Below, one piece after another: positions 45,907 to 56,466 of a stretch of 64,000 bases of DNA. The DNA comes from RPQJ01 sp963731105 (lineage in GTDB: Bacteria; Pseudomonadota; Gammaproteobacteria; Steroidobacterales; Steroidobacteraceae), in assembly GCA_963731105.1 (NCBI GenBank), contig CAVSUM010000010.1, positions 124,001-188,000 on the forward strand, given 5' to 3'. The notes under the pieces are model-generated. The model was not told the DNA's origin and did no database searches. It saw only the letters and a list, made by a program, of their open reading frames with translations. Within the stretch, counting starts at the first letter, position 1. Every line of letters begins with the position of its first letter. A program made the position numbers and the translations under genes.

Positions 45907-47379
45907 GTGCGCGCCGCGTTGATGCTGCTCGGGCTGCTGGCGGCGGCCGTGCCTGCGGCGCGGGCAGCGTCGGCGCTGGTGGTGGAAGCCGTGCCGGCGT
46001 GGCAGGGCTGGAGCCGCCCGGGCCGCAGCACGGAGCTCGAGATCCACGTGACCGGGCGCGGCGACGCGACGGTGACGGTGGCCAGCGACCAGCAGCGCAT
46101 CGTCACAGCGGTTGCGCTGTCCGCGGACCGACCGGCGCGGCTGCGCGTACCGGTTGCAGCCGCGCCGACGGTGACCGTGAGTGCCGCCGTCGATGCCGGG
46201 ACGCCCGTGGCTGTCACGGCGGCGCTGTCACTGTCGGAATCGCCGTTGCTTGCGTGGGTTTCGTCTCGGGAAGAACCACCGCCGTCCGTCGCTGGCTTCA
46301 GGACGCTGTCGCTGGCACCGGCGGCGCTGCCCGGCAACGCGGCGGCCTACGCGAGCATCGATGCGCTGGCGATCTCGGCCGGCACGCTGTCGGCGCTCGA
46401 CGAGGAGCAGATGGTCGCGCTGCTCGGCCACGTCGCCACCTGTGGCCGGACGGTGCTGGTGGGCGCGGACCCGGACACCGCAGCCCTTTTCGCTGCGGGT
46501 GCAGGTTGCGGCGGCCGAGCGCTCGGCGCGGTTCCCGACACGAGCGGTGCCGGTGCGGCCCTGGCCGGATTGCTGCAGCAATCACCGCGCGAGCCGCCGC
46601 GAGCCAGCAGTCTTGCCGCCGTCTCCGGCGCCGACCTCACCTCGTGGCGCCTGGTTCTCGCGACCCTCGCCGGCTGCGCCGCGCTGTTGCTGCTCTGCGC
46701 CGTGTTCACGCCATCGCTGCCGCTACTGGTCATCCTCGCCGGTACTCTCGCGCTCGTTGCCGCATGGTTCGTGCAGTCCCGCCCAACAGCCGCCCGACTT
46801 GCTGTTTGGGCCGAGGCAGGCCCCGGCGAGCGGCTGGCGCGGTACGGCGCCTTGCAGCGGTCGACCGTGCAGCGGCGCGGCACAGCCGTCGTCGACCTGC
46901 ACGCCGAACTGGCAGCGCCGATCGCGTGCCGGAACGACGCGATGCCACGTGGCACTGGGACGCAGCCCAGCGTCGCTTCGCGCGCATCACCGTCCCGGGC
47001 CGGCTGTTCGACAGCGTGTCGCTCTGCTACTCGGGCAGCTTCCCGGTGGCCCGCTCCGCGGCGTGGCGCGTGGCCGACGATGGCCGCGCCGTGCTGCGCA
47101 ACACCGGACCGTCGGAGTGGCCGGCGGGCCAACTGCTGTGGCGCGGCACGGTGCGGGCGCTGCCGCGTGTCGCGCCCGGGGCTGACGTCATGCTGGCGAC
47201 CGACGCGACCGACGGCGCCACGAATGCAGTGGAGCGACTCGCATTGTCCCGCACCTCGCCCAATGACGCAGCACTGCTGTGGCCGCTCGACCTCGGCACG
47301 GTGGCCGGTGCGCCGGCGCAGTTCACAGGCGTGGCTGCTGGTCGCGGCGGGCACGTCCGCGGCAGGCGACTCGCAATGA
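45907..47379 (+). CDS. Exported membrane-anchored protein of the MoxR/VWA locus (two frameshifts)
   Basis: About 490 residues. Signal peptide 1-21, a beta-rich region with WQGWSRPGRSTELEIHVTGR (an Ig-like opening), a membrane segment at about 260-300 (ATLAGCAALLLLCAVFTP and LVILAGTLALVAAWFVQS), then a soluble region with FDSVSLCYSGSFPVARSA. Frame changes near 46940 and 47320. Its end overlaps the next ATG by 4 bp. Position and layout resemble the BatD-like or alpha-2-macroglobulin-like partners in MoxR operons, but I cannot assign a family. Confidence 0.6.
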   Translation: MRAALMLLGLLAAAVPAARAASALVVEAVPAWQGWSRPGRSTELEIHVTGRGDATVTVASDQQRIVTAVALSADRPARLRVPVAAAPTVTVSAAVDAGTPVAVTAALSLSESPLLAWVSSREEPPPSVAGFRTLSLAPAALPGNAAAYASIDALAISAGTLSALDEEQMVALLGHVATCGRTVLVGADPDTAALFAAGAGCGGRALGAVPDTSGAGAALAGLLQQSPREPPRASSLAAVSGADLTSWRLVLATLAGCAALLLLCAVFTPSLPLLVILAGTLALVAAWFVQSRPTAARLAVWAEAGPGERLARYGALQRSTVQRRGTAVVDLHAELAAPIACRNDAMPRGTGTQPSVASRASPSRAGCSTACRSATRAASRWPAPRRGAWPTMAAPCCATPDRRSGRRANCCGAARCGRCRVSRPGLTSCWRPTRPTAPRMQWSDSHCPAPRPMTQHCCGRSTSARWPVRRRSSQAWLLVAAGTSAAGDSQ

Positions 47380-48972
47380 GCGCGCGACTCGGCCTGCTGC
47401 TCGGCCTGCTGCTCGCCGGTGCAGTCGCGACCTGGTGGCTGGCCGCAGTCCGTGGCGTGCTCGAAGCGAGTGGCGATCCGGCGCTGCTCGCGACCCAGGC
47501 GCTGTTCGCGCTGAGCGTCGCACGACCGATGCTCGTGAGCGTGGTGGCGAGCCGCGCTGCATCCCTCGACGGGTACGCGGCGGGCATGCGCGCAGCATTG
47601 CCGGTGGTGATCGCGGCGTGGCCACTCGTCGCGCTCGCCTGGCTCGCCAGCGCCGACAGCCTGGCCCGGACCGTGGCGATCGAGGCCGTGCTCGCAGGGT
47701 GGGCACTGTTGACGCCGTTGGTCGGGCACGTGCTCGGGCGCGGCTTGCGCGATCGCGCCCGCGCTGCCGGCGTGGCCACCGCGATCGGCGTCGCCCTTGC
47801 CTGCGCAGTCTGGTTGCTTGCCGCGAGCATGGCGGCCGAAGTTCGGCGGATGAGCGCCCGCCCGCTGCAGCAGGTGCTTGGCGCCGTGGGTCGCCATCTG
47901 CAGCGCGCGCGGCTCGCGACCGCGGTACGCCAGGCGGCTTGGGGCAGCGCGCTGGTCATGTCGGGTGGCATGCTGATCCACCTGACCGTCCGGCCATTGA
48001 CGTTCAGCGGCCTGTTCGCGGCGGTGGGGCCGCTCTGCGCCTGCCGCGGTGCGCGGCGATGGCCTGGATCGAGCGCCTTCGGGGCGGCCCTGGTGCCGTG
48101 GGTGCTCGCCCTGCTGCAGTCGCTCGTCACGCGGGTGCGTCCGGCCGAATGTGCGGACTGGGCCGATCGCCAGCTGGGTGGACGGTCGGCGTTTGCGACG
48201 GCGCTGGAGTACGCCGGCGACGAGCGCAGCGTGGACCAGCCCGCGCAGGTTCATCTCGAGGAGTGGATTGCGCACACCGCGCCGCACAGCCTGGCGCTGC
48301 TCGTGGCCCGACCGCTCGAGGTGCGTTGGCGCGAGCCGATGATCACCGCACTGGTGTGCACCGCGCTTGCCGCAGGCTTGCTGCAACTACCGACGCGTCC
48401 GTTCGCGGCCGCAACGACCGCGTCGCGCACGCTGCCCGACCGCGCTGACGGCGCGGCCGTCGCCTCGACCGACACTGCAGCGAAGGCAGCGACACGTGCG
48501 CCCGCAGTGGTCGAGCCCGTTGACCGTCGCCCTGCGACTCGAGACGCGGGCGCCAGCCAGGGACCGCCCGTCCCGGCCGCCGCCAGCGACCTGTCGCAGG
48601 AGCAGCGATGCTGCGACGTCCACCATCGCAGCGAGCGGCACGGTCGGCACCGCAACGACGACGGGCGGTGGCCGCGAAGCTGGCAGCAGCCGCGACCTCG
48701 GTGCCGACGGGGAGCTCACGTCGGCCTGGAGCGGCGCGCTGGCGAAGCGTGTGCGCGAGGTGGCCGCCGGCCGCGGCCCCGGCAACACGGCCGCCGATGC
48801 GACACGCCCGGTGGACTACACAGCAGCCGACGCCGCAACCGACGGTGCGCCGGCCGTCGCACTCATCACGGACGCGGCCACGCCGCCACCGGCCAGCGAC
48901 CGACTGCGCGTCGGACCCGTGGAGCGCGCGTATCTCCGCGCATACTGGGCAGAGAACGGAGCCAGACCATGA
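47376..48972 (+). CDS. Large membrane protein of the MoxR/VWA locus (at least one frameshift)
   Basis: About 532 residues. The first 220 hold several long hydrophobic helices (LGLLLGLLLAGAVATWWLAA, LPVVIAAWPLVALAWLAS). Then comes a helical part with DRQLGGRSAFATALEYAGDE and HLEEWIAHTAPHSLALL, a pattern seen in DUF4175-like proteins encoded next to MoxR genes, a further membrane helix and an Ala/Thr/Asp-rich tail ending VERAYLRAYWAENGARP. A frame change near 48605 splits the tail; a second near 48040 is possible. ATGA overlaps on both sides. Confidence 0.55.
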
Positions 48973-49975
48973 CCAACACCGCAACGACGGCACCGGCATT
49001 CGCGCAGGCCCAGCGCGAGCTGCAGTCCGTGTGCTCGGCACTCGACGCCGTGATCATCGGCCAGCGCGACGCCGTGGAGGCGATCGTGACGGCGGTGTTC
49101 GCCGGCGGCCACGTATTGATGGAAGGGACTGCCGGGGCTCGGCAAGACGCACCTCGCCAAGGCGCTGTCTGCAACGCTGGGACTGCAGTGGTCGCGCGTG
49201 CAGTGCACGCCGGACCTGATGCCGGCCGACGTCACCGGCGCGGAGATCTACGGCACTGCGGGCAGCGGCGGAGCGCCGGCCTTCGTGTTCCGGCCCGGGC
49301 CGGTCTTCGCACAGCTGCTGCTGGTCGACGAGATCAACCGCGCCACGCCGCGCACCCAGGCAGCGCTGCTCGAGGCGATGCAGGAGCAGCAGGTGACGCA
49401 TGCCGGCACCTCGCGCCCGTTGCCGCAGCCGTTCATCGTGCTTGCCACGCAGAACCCGATCGAGCTGGAGGGTACCTACCCGTTGCCCGAGGCACAGCTC
49501 GACCGCTTCATGTTCAAGCTGAAGGTGCCCTATCCGCAGCGCGACTCGCTGCGGCGCATGCTCGAGGTGTCGCTCGACGCGGAACCCGCCAACTCGCTGC
49601 CGGCGGTGATGTCGGCGAGCCGATGTGCTGCGTCTCGCAGCGCTGTGCCGCTCGGTGCTGGTCGCCGAGCGCTGCAAGCAGGCCGCCGTATCGCTGGTGC
49701 TGGCGACGCAGCCTGCACAAGGCCCGGCGGCTGAATCCGGCCGCGAGCACGTGCGCTACGGCGCGAGCCCGCGTGCGCTGCAGTCGCTGGTCCGGGCCGC
49801 ACGCGTGCGCGCAGTGCTCGACGGACGCGCGCATCTCGACGTGGACGACCTCGCTGCGGTGGCGCTGCCGGTGCTGCGCCATCGCGTGCTGCTGCGGCTC
49901 GAGAGCGAGCTCGAGGGTCGCGACGTCGACGCCGTGCTGCAAGGCATCGTCGAACAGTGGCGCAGCACGACCTGA
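48969..49975 (+). CDS. MoxR-family AAA+ ATPase (two frameshifts)
   Basis: About 335 residues after correction. Walker A is PGLGKTHLAKAL (interrupted by a one-base insertion near 49132), the MoxR block is QCTPDLMPADVTGAEIY, Walker B LLLVDEINRATPRTQAALLE, sensor 1 VLATQNPIE, then YPLPEAQLDRFMFKL. The lid contains YGASPRALQSLVRAARVRA and LALPVLRHRV-like VALPVLRHRV; a second insertion lies near 49617. MoxR ATPases act as chaperones that mature VWA-domain proteins, encoded here by the next three genes. Confidence 0.93.
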
Positions 49976-50848
49976 ATCCGTTGCCGGACGCGACCGAGCT
50001 GCGCTCGTTCGCCAGGGCGGCCGCACACCTGCTGGCGCAGCATCCGTCACCCGCGCCCGGCGCACGCACCGTCCGCCGCCGCGCCGGCGTCGGCCTGCAG
50101 CATCTCGATCATCGCGACTACGTGCCCGGCGACGACGTGCGGCACATCGACTGGCGGCTCACCGCACGCCGGCAACGACCCATCCTGCGCCAGTTCGAGG
50201 CAGAGACGTCCGGCGACTGGTTCCTGCTGCTCGACGCCAGCTCCTCGATGGTCGCCGCCGGTGCCGCCCGGTGGCAGGGCGCGGTCCGAGCCACGGCGGC
50301 CATGGCGTTCGCGCTGCTCGAACTCGGCAATCGCGTCGCGCTGGTCGCGTTCGCGGATGAGGTCGTGGCCGAGTGCCCGATCGGCCGTGGCGCGAGTCAC
50401 TTCCCGACCATCGCGCGCACGCTGCGTGGTCTGCACCCGTCCCCACGTGGCGCGCGCTCCAACCTCGCCGCGTGCGCGCGACGCATCCGGGGGACCGCGT
50501 CGGGCTTCGTGATCAGCGACTTTCTCGGGCCCGCCGACCTACGGCCCGGACTGGCGGCACTGCGCGAACGCTGCGTGCGCCTGCATGCGCTGCTCGTGGA
50601 GGATCCACGCGAACTGCGCCTCGCCGGCGACGGGCTGCGCGAACTGGTGGACGTCGAGTCCGGCGCTGACGCTGTCCTGCGAAGCCGACTCGCTGTCCGC
50701 GGAGCACGCGAGCCAGGCGCAGGCGGAACTGCGGCAACGACTGCGGCGCTTCGCGACGCTCGGCGGCATCGCGTTCGACGCGTGGGACGTCGCCGTGCCG
50801 TGGCAGCGCGCGCTGATCGGTCATCTGGCAGGGGCGCGGGCGGCGTGA
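49957..50848 (+). CDS. DUF58 protein (one frameshift)
   Basis: About 297 residues, the standard MoxR partner with a VWA-like fold. RRAGVGLQHLDHRDYVPGDD and VRHIDWRLTARRQRPILRQF are the DUF58 signature; DWFLLLDASSSM is the MIDAS-like DxSxS. Frame change near 50680; AEHASQAQAELRQRLRRFA continues. GTG start at 49957 overlaps moxR by 19 bp; the stop overlaps the next GTG. Confidence 0.9.
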
Positions 50849-52422
50849 TCGGCTTTGCGCATCCTGCCTGGCTGCTCGGACTGCTGCTGGCGCCCGCTCA
50901 TCTGGTACCTGCATCGCAGCGGACCGTTGCTGCAACGCGTGCCGGTCGCCAGCGTCGAACTGTGGCGCGACGCCACGGCGACCGCATCACGGTCAGGGCG
51001 CCGACCACGACCCGACCCGGCGTGGCGCCGCCGTGCTGCGATCGCGGTACTGCTCAGCCTGGCGCTGGCGAGCCCGGGCTGGCGAGGTGCGACGCCACGC
51101 GTCACCGTCTGGATCGACGACTCGCTCAGCATGCGCCTGGCCGATGCCTCCGGCAGCCGACTGCAGCAGGCCTTGGCGCTGACGCAGCGTGCGCTCGATG
51201 CTGCAGGCACACAGGACGTGATCGCAAGGCGGCTGAGCGAACCGGCGCGGCAGTACGACGGACTCGGTGACAACGCGCTTAGTGCATTGCATGCGGATGC
51301 GCAGCGCAGCGAACCAAGGCTGCCTCCACCGGAGTCTCTCGATCGATCAAGCACGCATTGGCTGGTCACCGACGGAGCGGACGCTGCGGTGAATGCGTGG
51401 GCGGCGACCGCGCCGATCGCGCGCGTCCTGCAGACGTCGGGGGCGACGCGCAACGTCGGCGTCACTCGGATGAGCGCCCGCCTGCAGCCCGGTGACGCGT
51501 CCACGCTGGCGGTGCAGGTGCGCGTCCTGAACGGCGGTTCCGAACGGGAATCGCGCACGCTGGAATTGCTGGCGGGAACCTCACGCATCGAGGCCCGCCG
51601 TGTCGAGCTGGAACGCGGGTGCGCGCCGCGATGCTCGAGTTCGTGCTGTCTGCAGCGCCAGCGACGACTCTCAACGCCCGCCTGTTGCCTGGCGACGCAC
51701 TGGCTGATGACGACGCATTGCGGATCGACCTTGCACCCCTCGCGCCGCTGCCGGTCACCGTGGACACTGGCTGCCCGCCGTCGGTGGCCCGCGCCGTACG
51801 TGCGCATCCGGCGCTGCAGTCGTCGCAAGCGGAGGCTGCGCGCCTGGTCATCGATTGCGGCGCCCAGCCTGATGCCAAAGGCGCAGCGCGCATCGTCCTG
51901 CATCAAGGTGCGCCCACGGCCCTCGATGCATCGCGTCTCTTCTGGTCGCAGGCTGCGGCCGACCTGCAACGGCGGCTGGCCGACCACCTGCCCGCTTCGA
52001 CACGCGGACGGCTCGAGCCGCCGCGGCCGGGCGACGTGGTGCTACTCACCGGCGGCACGATGCCGCTGATCGTGTCGCGTGCCGGATCGCCGCGCAGTGT
52101 CGAGTCCGTGCTGGACATCGGGGCCCCGGGATTTGCGTCCGGGCCCGGCCTGCCGTTACTGGTCGCAGCCCTCGCCGACGTGGCGCTCGGCGAGCCACTG
52201 CTCGGCCGCACGGCCGGCGCCGATCGCGGCGATGACTCGTCACGGGTCGTGCCACTCGCAGTGACGGCGTCGCCCGCGCACGTCGCGGCCGCACCTGCCG
52301 TCGCGCCACTGACGATCCTGCCATTGCTGCTGCTGGCCCTCGCGCTGCTGGTGTGGGACACGGCTGCACTGGCGCGGCAACTCGCTCGCAGCCGGGCCGC
52401 GCTCCGCGAGTCGGCCACATGA
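50845..52422 (+). CDS. BatA-type N-terminal membrane protein (two frameshifts)
   Basis: About 525 residues. It opens VIGFAHPAWLLGLLLAP, the BatA membrane helix (F-x-hP-x-hL), followed by a second helix (AAIAVLLSLALASPGW) and VTVWIDDSLSMRLADASGS, a VWA-like DxSxS site. The rest is periplasmic-type alpha/beta and a final helix, TILPLLLLALALLVWDTAAL. Frame changes near 50895 and 51625. GTGA and ATGA overlaps with its neighbours. Bat proteins anchor stress-related VWA complexes in the membrane; partner unknown. Confidence 0.75.
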
Positions 52423-54839
52423 ACATCGGCTCGCCGCGCATCGCCTTCGCCTTGCTGCTGCGTCTCGCGGCGCTGACTCTGCTCGTGCTGGCCGCCGTCG
52501 GCAGGCCGTGGCCACCGCCGGGCGCAGCAACGCAGGTCGTGTTGCTGTCGGACCGCTCGGCCAGCGTGGACGCAGCGGAACTCGATCGGGCCCGCGCGGA
52601 AGTGCTGCAAGGCCTGCGGGACACAGCGAGACGCAACGGCGGTGCTGGAACTGGAGTTTGCTGGGCGGATCGCACCGCTGCGGACACCGGCGGCGCACGC
52701 TGGCGCAGCGTCGCGCAGCCGCGAGGACATCGAGCCGCTGGCGACCGACCTCGAGGCGGCGCTGCGGGCAGCGTTGTCGTCCGTCGATGCAACACGCCCG
52801 GCTGCGCTGGTCGTGCTGTCGGACGGACTCGCCACGCGCGGCGACACTCGACGCGCGCTGGAAGGTGTAGCGGCAACCGGGGTGCCGCTCCTGTGGCGTA
52901 CAGTACCGCCGGATGCGTCTGCGCCGCGCATCGTCGCCGTGCACGCGCCTGCAAGTGCGCAGCCACGACAGCCGATCGCCGTCGGCATCGAACTAGGAGG
53001 CGCTACGGCCCGACCCGCGATCGTGACGGTAATCGGCCCGCGACCAGCCTGCGACCTCCGCAGTGCTGTCAATCGATGCCGGTCCGCTGGCTGGGGTGTC
53101 GCTGTCGGTACAGTCCCAGGCATCGGGCACGCTGCTGCTCGACGTCACGCTGACGGATGCGGCCTCCGGTGAGGTACTCGACTCGCGCGACTGCGGCCGC
53201 CGCAGTGGACGTCCAGCCGCCGGCGGCATTGCTGTACGTCGCGAACGGCGAGGCACCACTCGCGTCCAGCCTGCGCGCGGGCGGCTGGACGCTTCGTGCG
53301 TTGCGACCCAGCGCGCTGGATGCCGAGGCCGGCGCGCTCGACCGCTACGCGGCATCGTGCTCGACGACGTGCCGGCCAGCGCGGCCCGCGCCGCCACGTG
53401 GCAATCACTCGTCGCCGCGGTGCGCGAGCAGGGCACCGGGCTGCTCGTGCTCGGTGGCGAGCACTCGTTCGCGGCCGGCGGTTATCGCGACTCGCCGCTC
53501 GAATCGCTGCTGCCGGTGCAGTCGCGCGCCGGTGCGCCAGGCGACGCGGCCAGCGTTGCGTTCGTCGTGGACAAGTCGGGCAGCATGGGGGCCTCGGCCG
53601 CCGGCGTGGATCGCTTCGGCCTGGCGCAACGCGCGGTGATCGAGAGTGCGGCGACACTCAGCGCGCAAGACTCGGGCGTCGTGATCGTGTTCGACGTCGA
53701 GGCACGCGAGATCGTGCCGCTGCAGGTCGCGACGGATTTCCAGCGCGCGGTCGCGGCACCGTGGCCCGCGCGGCCGCGGGGTGGCACGCGGCTTGCGCCG
53801 GCGCTCGATCTCGCCATCACCCGGCTCGAAGGATCGCCGCCCGGCCGCCGGTTCCTGGTGCTGGTCACGGACGGCTTCGTGGTCGACGGCGAAGATGCTG
53901 CGCTGTTCGACCGCATGGCCCGTGCGGGGATCGAGTTGCTGGCGCTCGCGGTCGGTCCCGATGCAGATCTCGCCGCACTCGGTCGCCTTGCGCAGGCCGG
54001 CCGGGGCGAAGTGCTGCGCGTGGCCGAGGCGGCCGAGTTGCCGTCGTTGATGCGCAGCAGTCTCGAGTCGCGACGGGCGCCGGTCGAGCGCGGCCGGTTC
54101 CGTGTCCGCGAGCGCTCGGCGCTGCCGTTCCCGGTTGCAGCGGCGGCAGGCTGGCCGCCGGTGGCGGCCTACGCGGTGACGAGTGCGCGCCCGGCCGCCG
54201 CGGTGCATCTCGAGTCGGAACGGGGTGACCCGCTGCTGGCGAGTTGGCAGGCGGGGTTGGGGCGTGTCATCGCGGTGACGTCCGGCCTCGGGGCGTGGAC
54301 GCCGGAGTGGTTGGCGTGGTCGAACTGGCCCGCGCTGGCGGGTGGTCTTGCCGATGCGCTGCAACGCGGAGGCAGTGCGCTGGGTCCTGCCGTGCGCGTG
54401 GTCGATGAGGCGGCGGGCCTGCGCGTGGAGGTCGAGGCGGCGACCGACGGCGCCTGGTCGACGAGCGGGCCGACGGAGGCGCGTGTGCGGACACCGTCTG
54501 GAGAGGAACATCGCTTGCCGCTGGCAGCGAGCGCGCCGGGCCGCTGGAGCGCGACCCTGCCCGGGACGTCGGCCCGGGCTCTATTCGATCACCGTCGTGA
54601 CGCCACAAGGTGCACGACGGGTCGCGCACCTGCGAGCCGCGGTCGCCGAGCGAGGGTCGCTGGCGCCCAATGCCGCGATCGACGCCTGGCAGGCGGATGG
54701 ACTGGTGAGGCCGTGGTCTGCTGCGGAGTTGCGCAAGGCACTTGTGTCCACGCCAGCGGAGCGCAGTCCGCCGCTCGGAGCACTGGCGCTGGCCTTGTTG
54801 CTGTTCCTGCTCGCGCTGCTCGCCGAGCGGGGAAAATAG
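52419..54839 (+). CDS. VWA / glutamine-amidotransferase-like membrane protein (several frameshifts)
   Basis: About 805 residues. N-terminal membrane helix (LLRLAALTLLVLAAVG), a first VWA-like site VVLLSDRSASVD, an Ig-like region, then GTGLLVLGGEHSFAAGGYRD, the amidotransferase-like block typical of this family, and a second VWA domain with VAFVVDKSGSMGAS (a full MIDAS) and FLVLVTDGFV. The end is a single helix (LALALLLFLLALLAERGK). Frame changes near 52640, 53055, 53195, 53350 and 54575; between them the protein is well kept. Last gene of the operon; the stop codon TAG comes from a family A repeat. Confidence 0.8.
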
Positions 54840-54953
54840 GGGACAGAAATAGGGGACATTCTCCTATTTTCGGGATGGGGACAGTCCCTGCTACCAGGCG
54901 CGGCGCCTATCCCGAAAATAGGAGAATGTCCCCTAATTTTCTGTCCCCTATTT
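54835..54953. repeat. Double palindromic repeat, family A copy 3
   Basis: AAATAGGGGACAGAAATAGG, then GGGGACATTCTCCTATTTTC, about 45 bp, and the mirror GAAAATAGGAGAATGTCCCC with TTTTCTGTCCCCTATTT. The outer arms pair over their full length. It lies between convergent genes and gives both their TAG stop codons (VWA gene and xni-like gene). Confidence 0.92.
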
Positions 54954-55838
54954 CCCTGCGATCCGCCGCGCCTGCTCGCGCAGCATCCGCCCGAATCCGA
55001 GCGCTTCGTAGAACTCATCCATCGCGGCGAGGTCGGGCGTGCGCCGCACGAGATCGTCCTGCTGCGCGGCCAGCGGCATGTCGCACGCGATGCCGGTGAG
55101 CTGGCGCGACAGGTACGCCGACTCGCGGTGCTCGCCGAGGCTCTGCGCGACGAACGCGGCGCCACGGAACTTGAGCTTCGGGATCGCAGCGAGGTTGTCG
55201 TACACGCCCGGCAGCGTGTCGTAGTGCTTGAGCAGCGTCGCCGCGGTCTTGCGGCCGACGCCCGGCACGCCGGGGATGTTGTCCACCGCGTCGCCCATCA
55301 GCGCCAGGAAATCCGCCATGCGCTCGGGCCGCACGCCGAAACGCTCCTCGATGTCGTCGTAGCCGTAGCGCACGTCGGCCACCGCGTCCCAGTACGTGTC
55401 GCGCGCACCGATCAGCTGGGTCAGGTCCTTGTCACGGCTGACGATGGTCACGGGCTGCCCCACCGCCTGCGCACGTGTCGCCAGCGTGCCGATGATGTCG
55501 TCCGCCTCGTAGCGAGAGCTGCCGAACTCCGCCAGGCCGAACGCGCGCACGACCTCGCGGCACAGGCCGAACTGGCGCTTCAGTTCCTGCGGCGCCGGCT
55601 CGCGGTTCGCCTTGTAGGCCGGGTAGATCTCGTTGCGGTACGACTGCTCGAGGCTCTCGTCGAACGCGACCGCGATGTGACTGGGCGACTGCTTCTCGAG
55701 CAGGTCACCGAGGAAGCGCGCGAAGCCGTGCACGGCATTGACCGGGTTGCCGTCGCGATCGGTGAACTCGAGCGGCACCGAGTAGTACGCGCGGAAGATG
55801 AAGACGCTGGCATCGACAAGGTAGAGCACGGGCGGCAT
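54948..55838 (-). CDS. 5'-3' exonuclease (Xni/PolA N-terminal type)
   Basis: Intact 296-residue FEN-family nuclease. Metal-site residues: YLVDASVFIFRAYYS, YEADDIIGTLA, IVSRDKDLTQLI and GDAVDNIPGVPGVGRKTAAT (H3TH). Size matches stand-alone nucleases related to the N-terminal domain of DNA polymerase I. It trims flaps or RNA primers in replication and repair. ATG 55838 preferred over upstream in-frame codons. The stop TAG lies in a family A repeat. Confidence 0.92.
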   Translation of the reverse strand: MPPVLYLVDASVFIFRAYYSVPLEFTDRDGNPVNAVHGFARFLGDLLEKQSPSHIAVAFDESLEQSYRNEIYPAYKANREPAPQELKRQFGLCREVVRAFGLAEFGSSRYEADDIIGTLATRAQAVGQPVTIVSRDKDLTQLIGARDTYWDAVADVRYGYDDIEERFGVRPERMADFLALMGDAVDNIPGVPGVGRKTAATLLKHYDTLPGVYDNLAAIPKLKFRGAAFVAQSLGEHRESAYLSRQLTGIACDMPLAAQQDDLVRRTPDLAAMDEFYEALGFGRMLREQARRIAGK

Positions 55839-55877
55839 TCTGCGCGACGGCCATGGCGCGAACAGGGGGGACAAGAC

Positions 55878-56152
55878 ATGAGCTCACTCGACCAGGCCCG
55901 CGACACCCGTCTGCGCCGCATCGAGCGAAGACCGCGCAGACCGTCGGCGGGCTCTGCGCGAGGGGTCGACGGCGTCGCACGGCGAGCGCGTCCTGGCTCG
56001 AGCGTTGGGCCTCGGCCCGCCGCTGCCGCATCCGCGGTCCTCGCACTGGCGTCGGATGGCCGAGCGCGGCAACGGCGCGGCCTGTCCACCGACGAGTTCT
56101 CGCGACGATTAGCGGACAAGAAGGCGCCGTTGCGGCTGGTCGACGTACGCTG
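55878..56152 (+). pseudogene. DUF4287-like gene, broken
   Basis: ATG 55878 with a GGGG-rich leader opens MSSLDQARDTRLRRIE, then KTAQTVGGLCAR in the next frame and ASTASHGERVLARALGLG in the third, later STDEFSRRLADKKAPLR. Put together this resembles DUF4287 proteins (KTGKTLxEL, KHGExVxxLK, GLGHGxAN, SGKKAALRPxH). At least three frame changes; the C-terminal DUF5655 part is missing or replaced by the GNAT remnant. Either decayed or badly read. Confidence 0.45.
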
Positions 56153-56154
56153 AT

Positions 56155-56428
56155 GACCCACGAGACGGCAGGTACGGCGGCGTCCTCGGACATGGGCGTG
56201 GCCAGCGTCGCATCGAGGCCGGGGCGATGTTCAGCCCTGCGCGCGCCACGTCGACGCGGCACTGCGGGCGACATGCCGGCGCGTGCGAACTCGTCGATGC
56301 GCGCCGACAACGCCGCGGCGCATCGCGCCAGTACCAGCAGCACGGCTTCGAGCTCGAGGGCCGGCTGCGTGGCTGACCTGATCGTGGACGGCGTGGAGTA
56401 CGACGCGCTCGCGATGGCGCGACGATAA
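56155..56428 (+). pseudogene. GNAT acetyltransferase C-terminal remnant, broken
   Basis: Across three frames the region reads MGVA, RHRGRG (acetyl-CoA loop), HVDAALRAT, MRADNAAAHR, YQQHGFELEGRLRG and DLIVDGVEYDALAMARR, which is the A-to-B motif order of a GNAT acetyltransferase. At least three indels; no start is evident and the N-terminal half is absent. It ends at TAA 56426-56428 against a family A repeat. Confidence 0.55.
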
Positions 56429-56466
56429 CAGGGGACAGAAAACAGGAGAATGTCCCCTATTTTCCA
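56427..56466. repeat. Half-size repeat, family A copy 4
   Basis: AACAGGGGACAGAAAACAGG followed by AGAATGTCCCCTATTTTCC. It separates the GNAT remnant from the convergent HNH gene and supplies the HNH stop codon (TAG in AAAATAGGGG on the minus strand). Confidence 0.88.

Noticed and set aside
45999..50360. A single giant protein of 1453 residues
   Set aside because: The frame joins pieces of at least four genes across frame changes; ATGA overlaps and MoxR motifs show separate genes.
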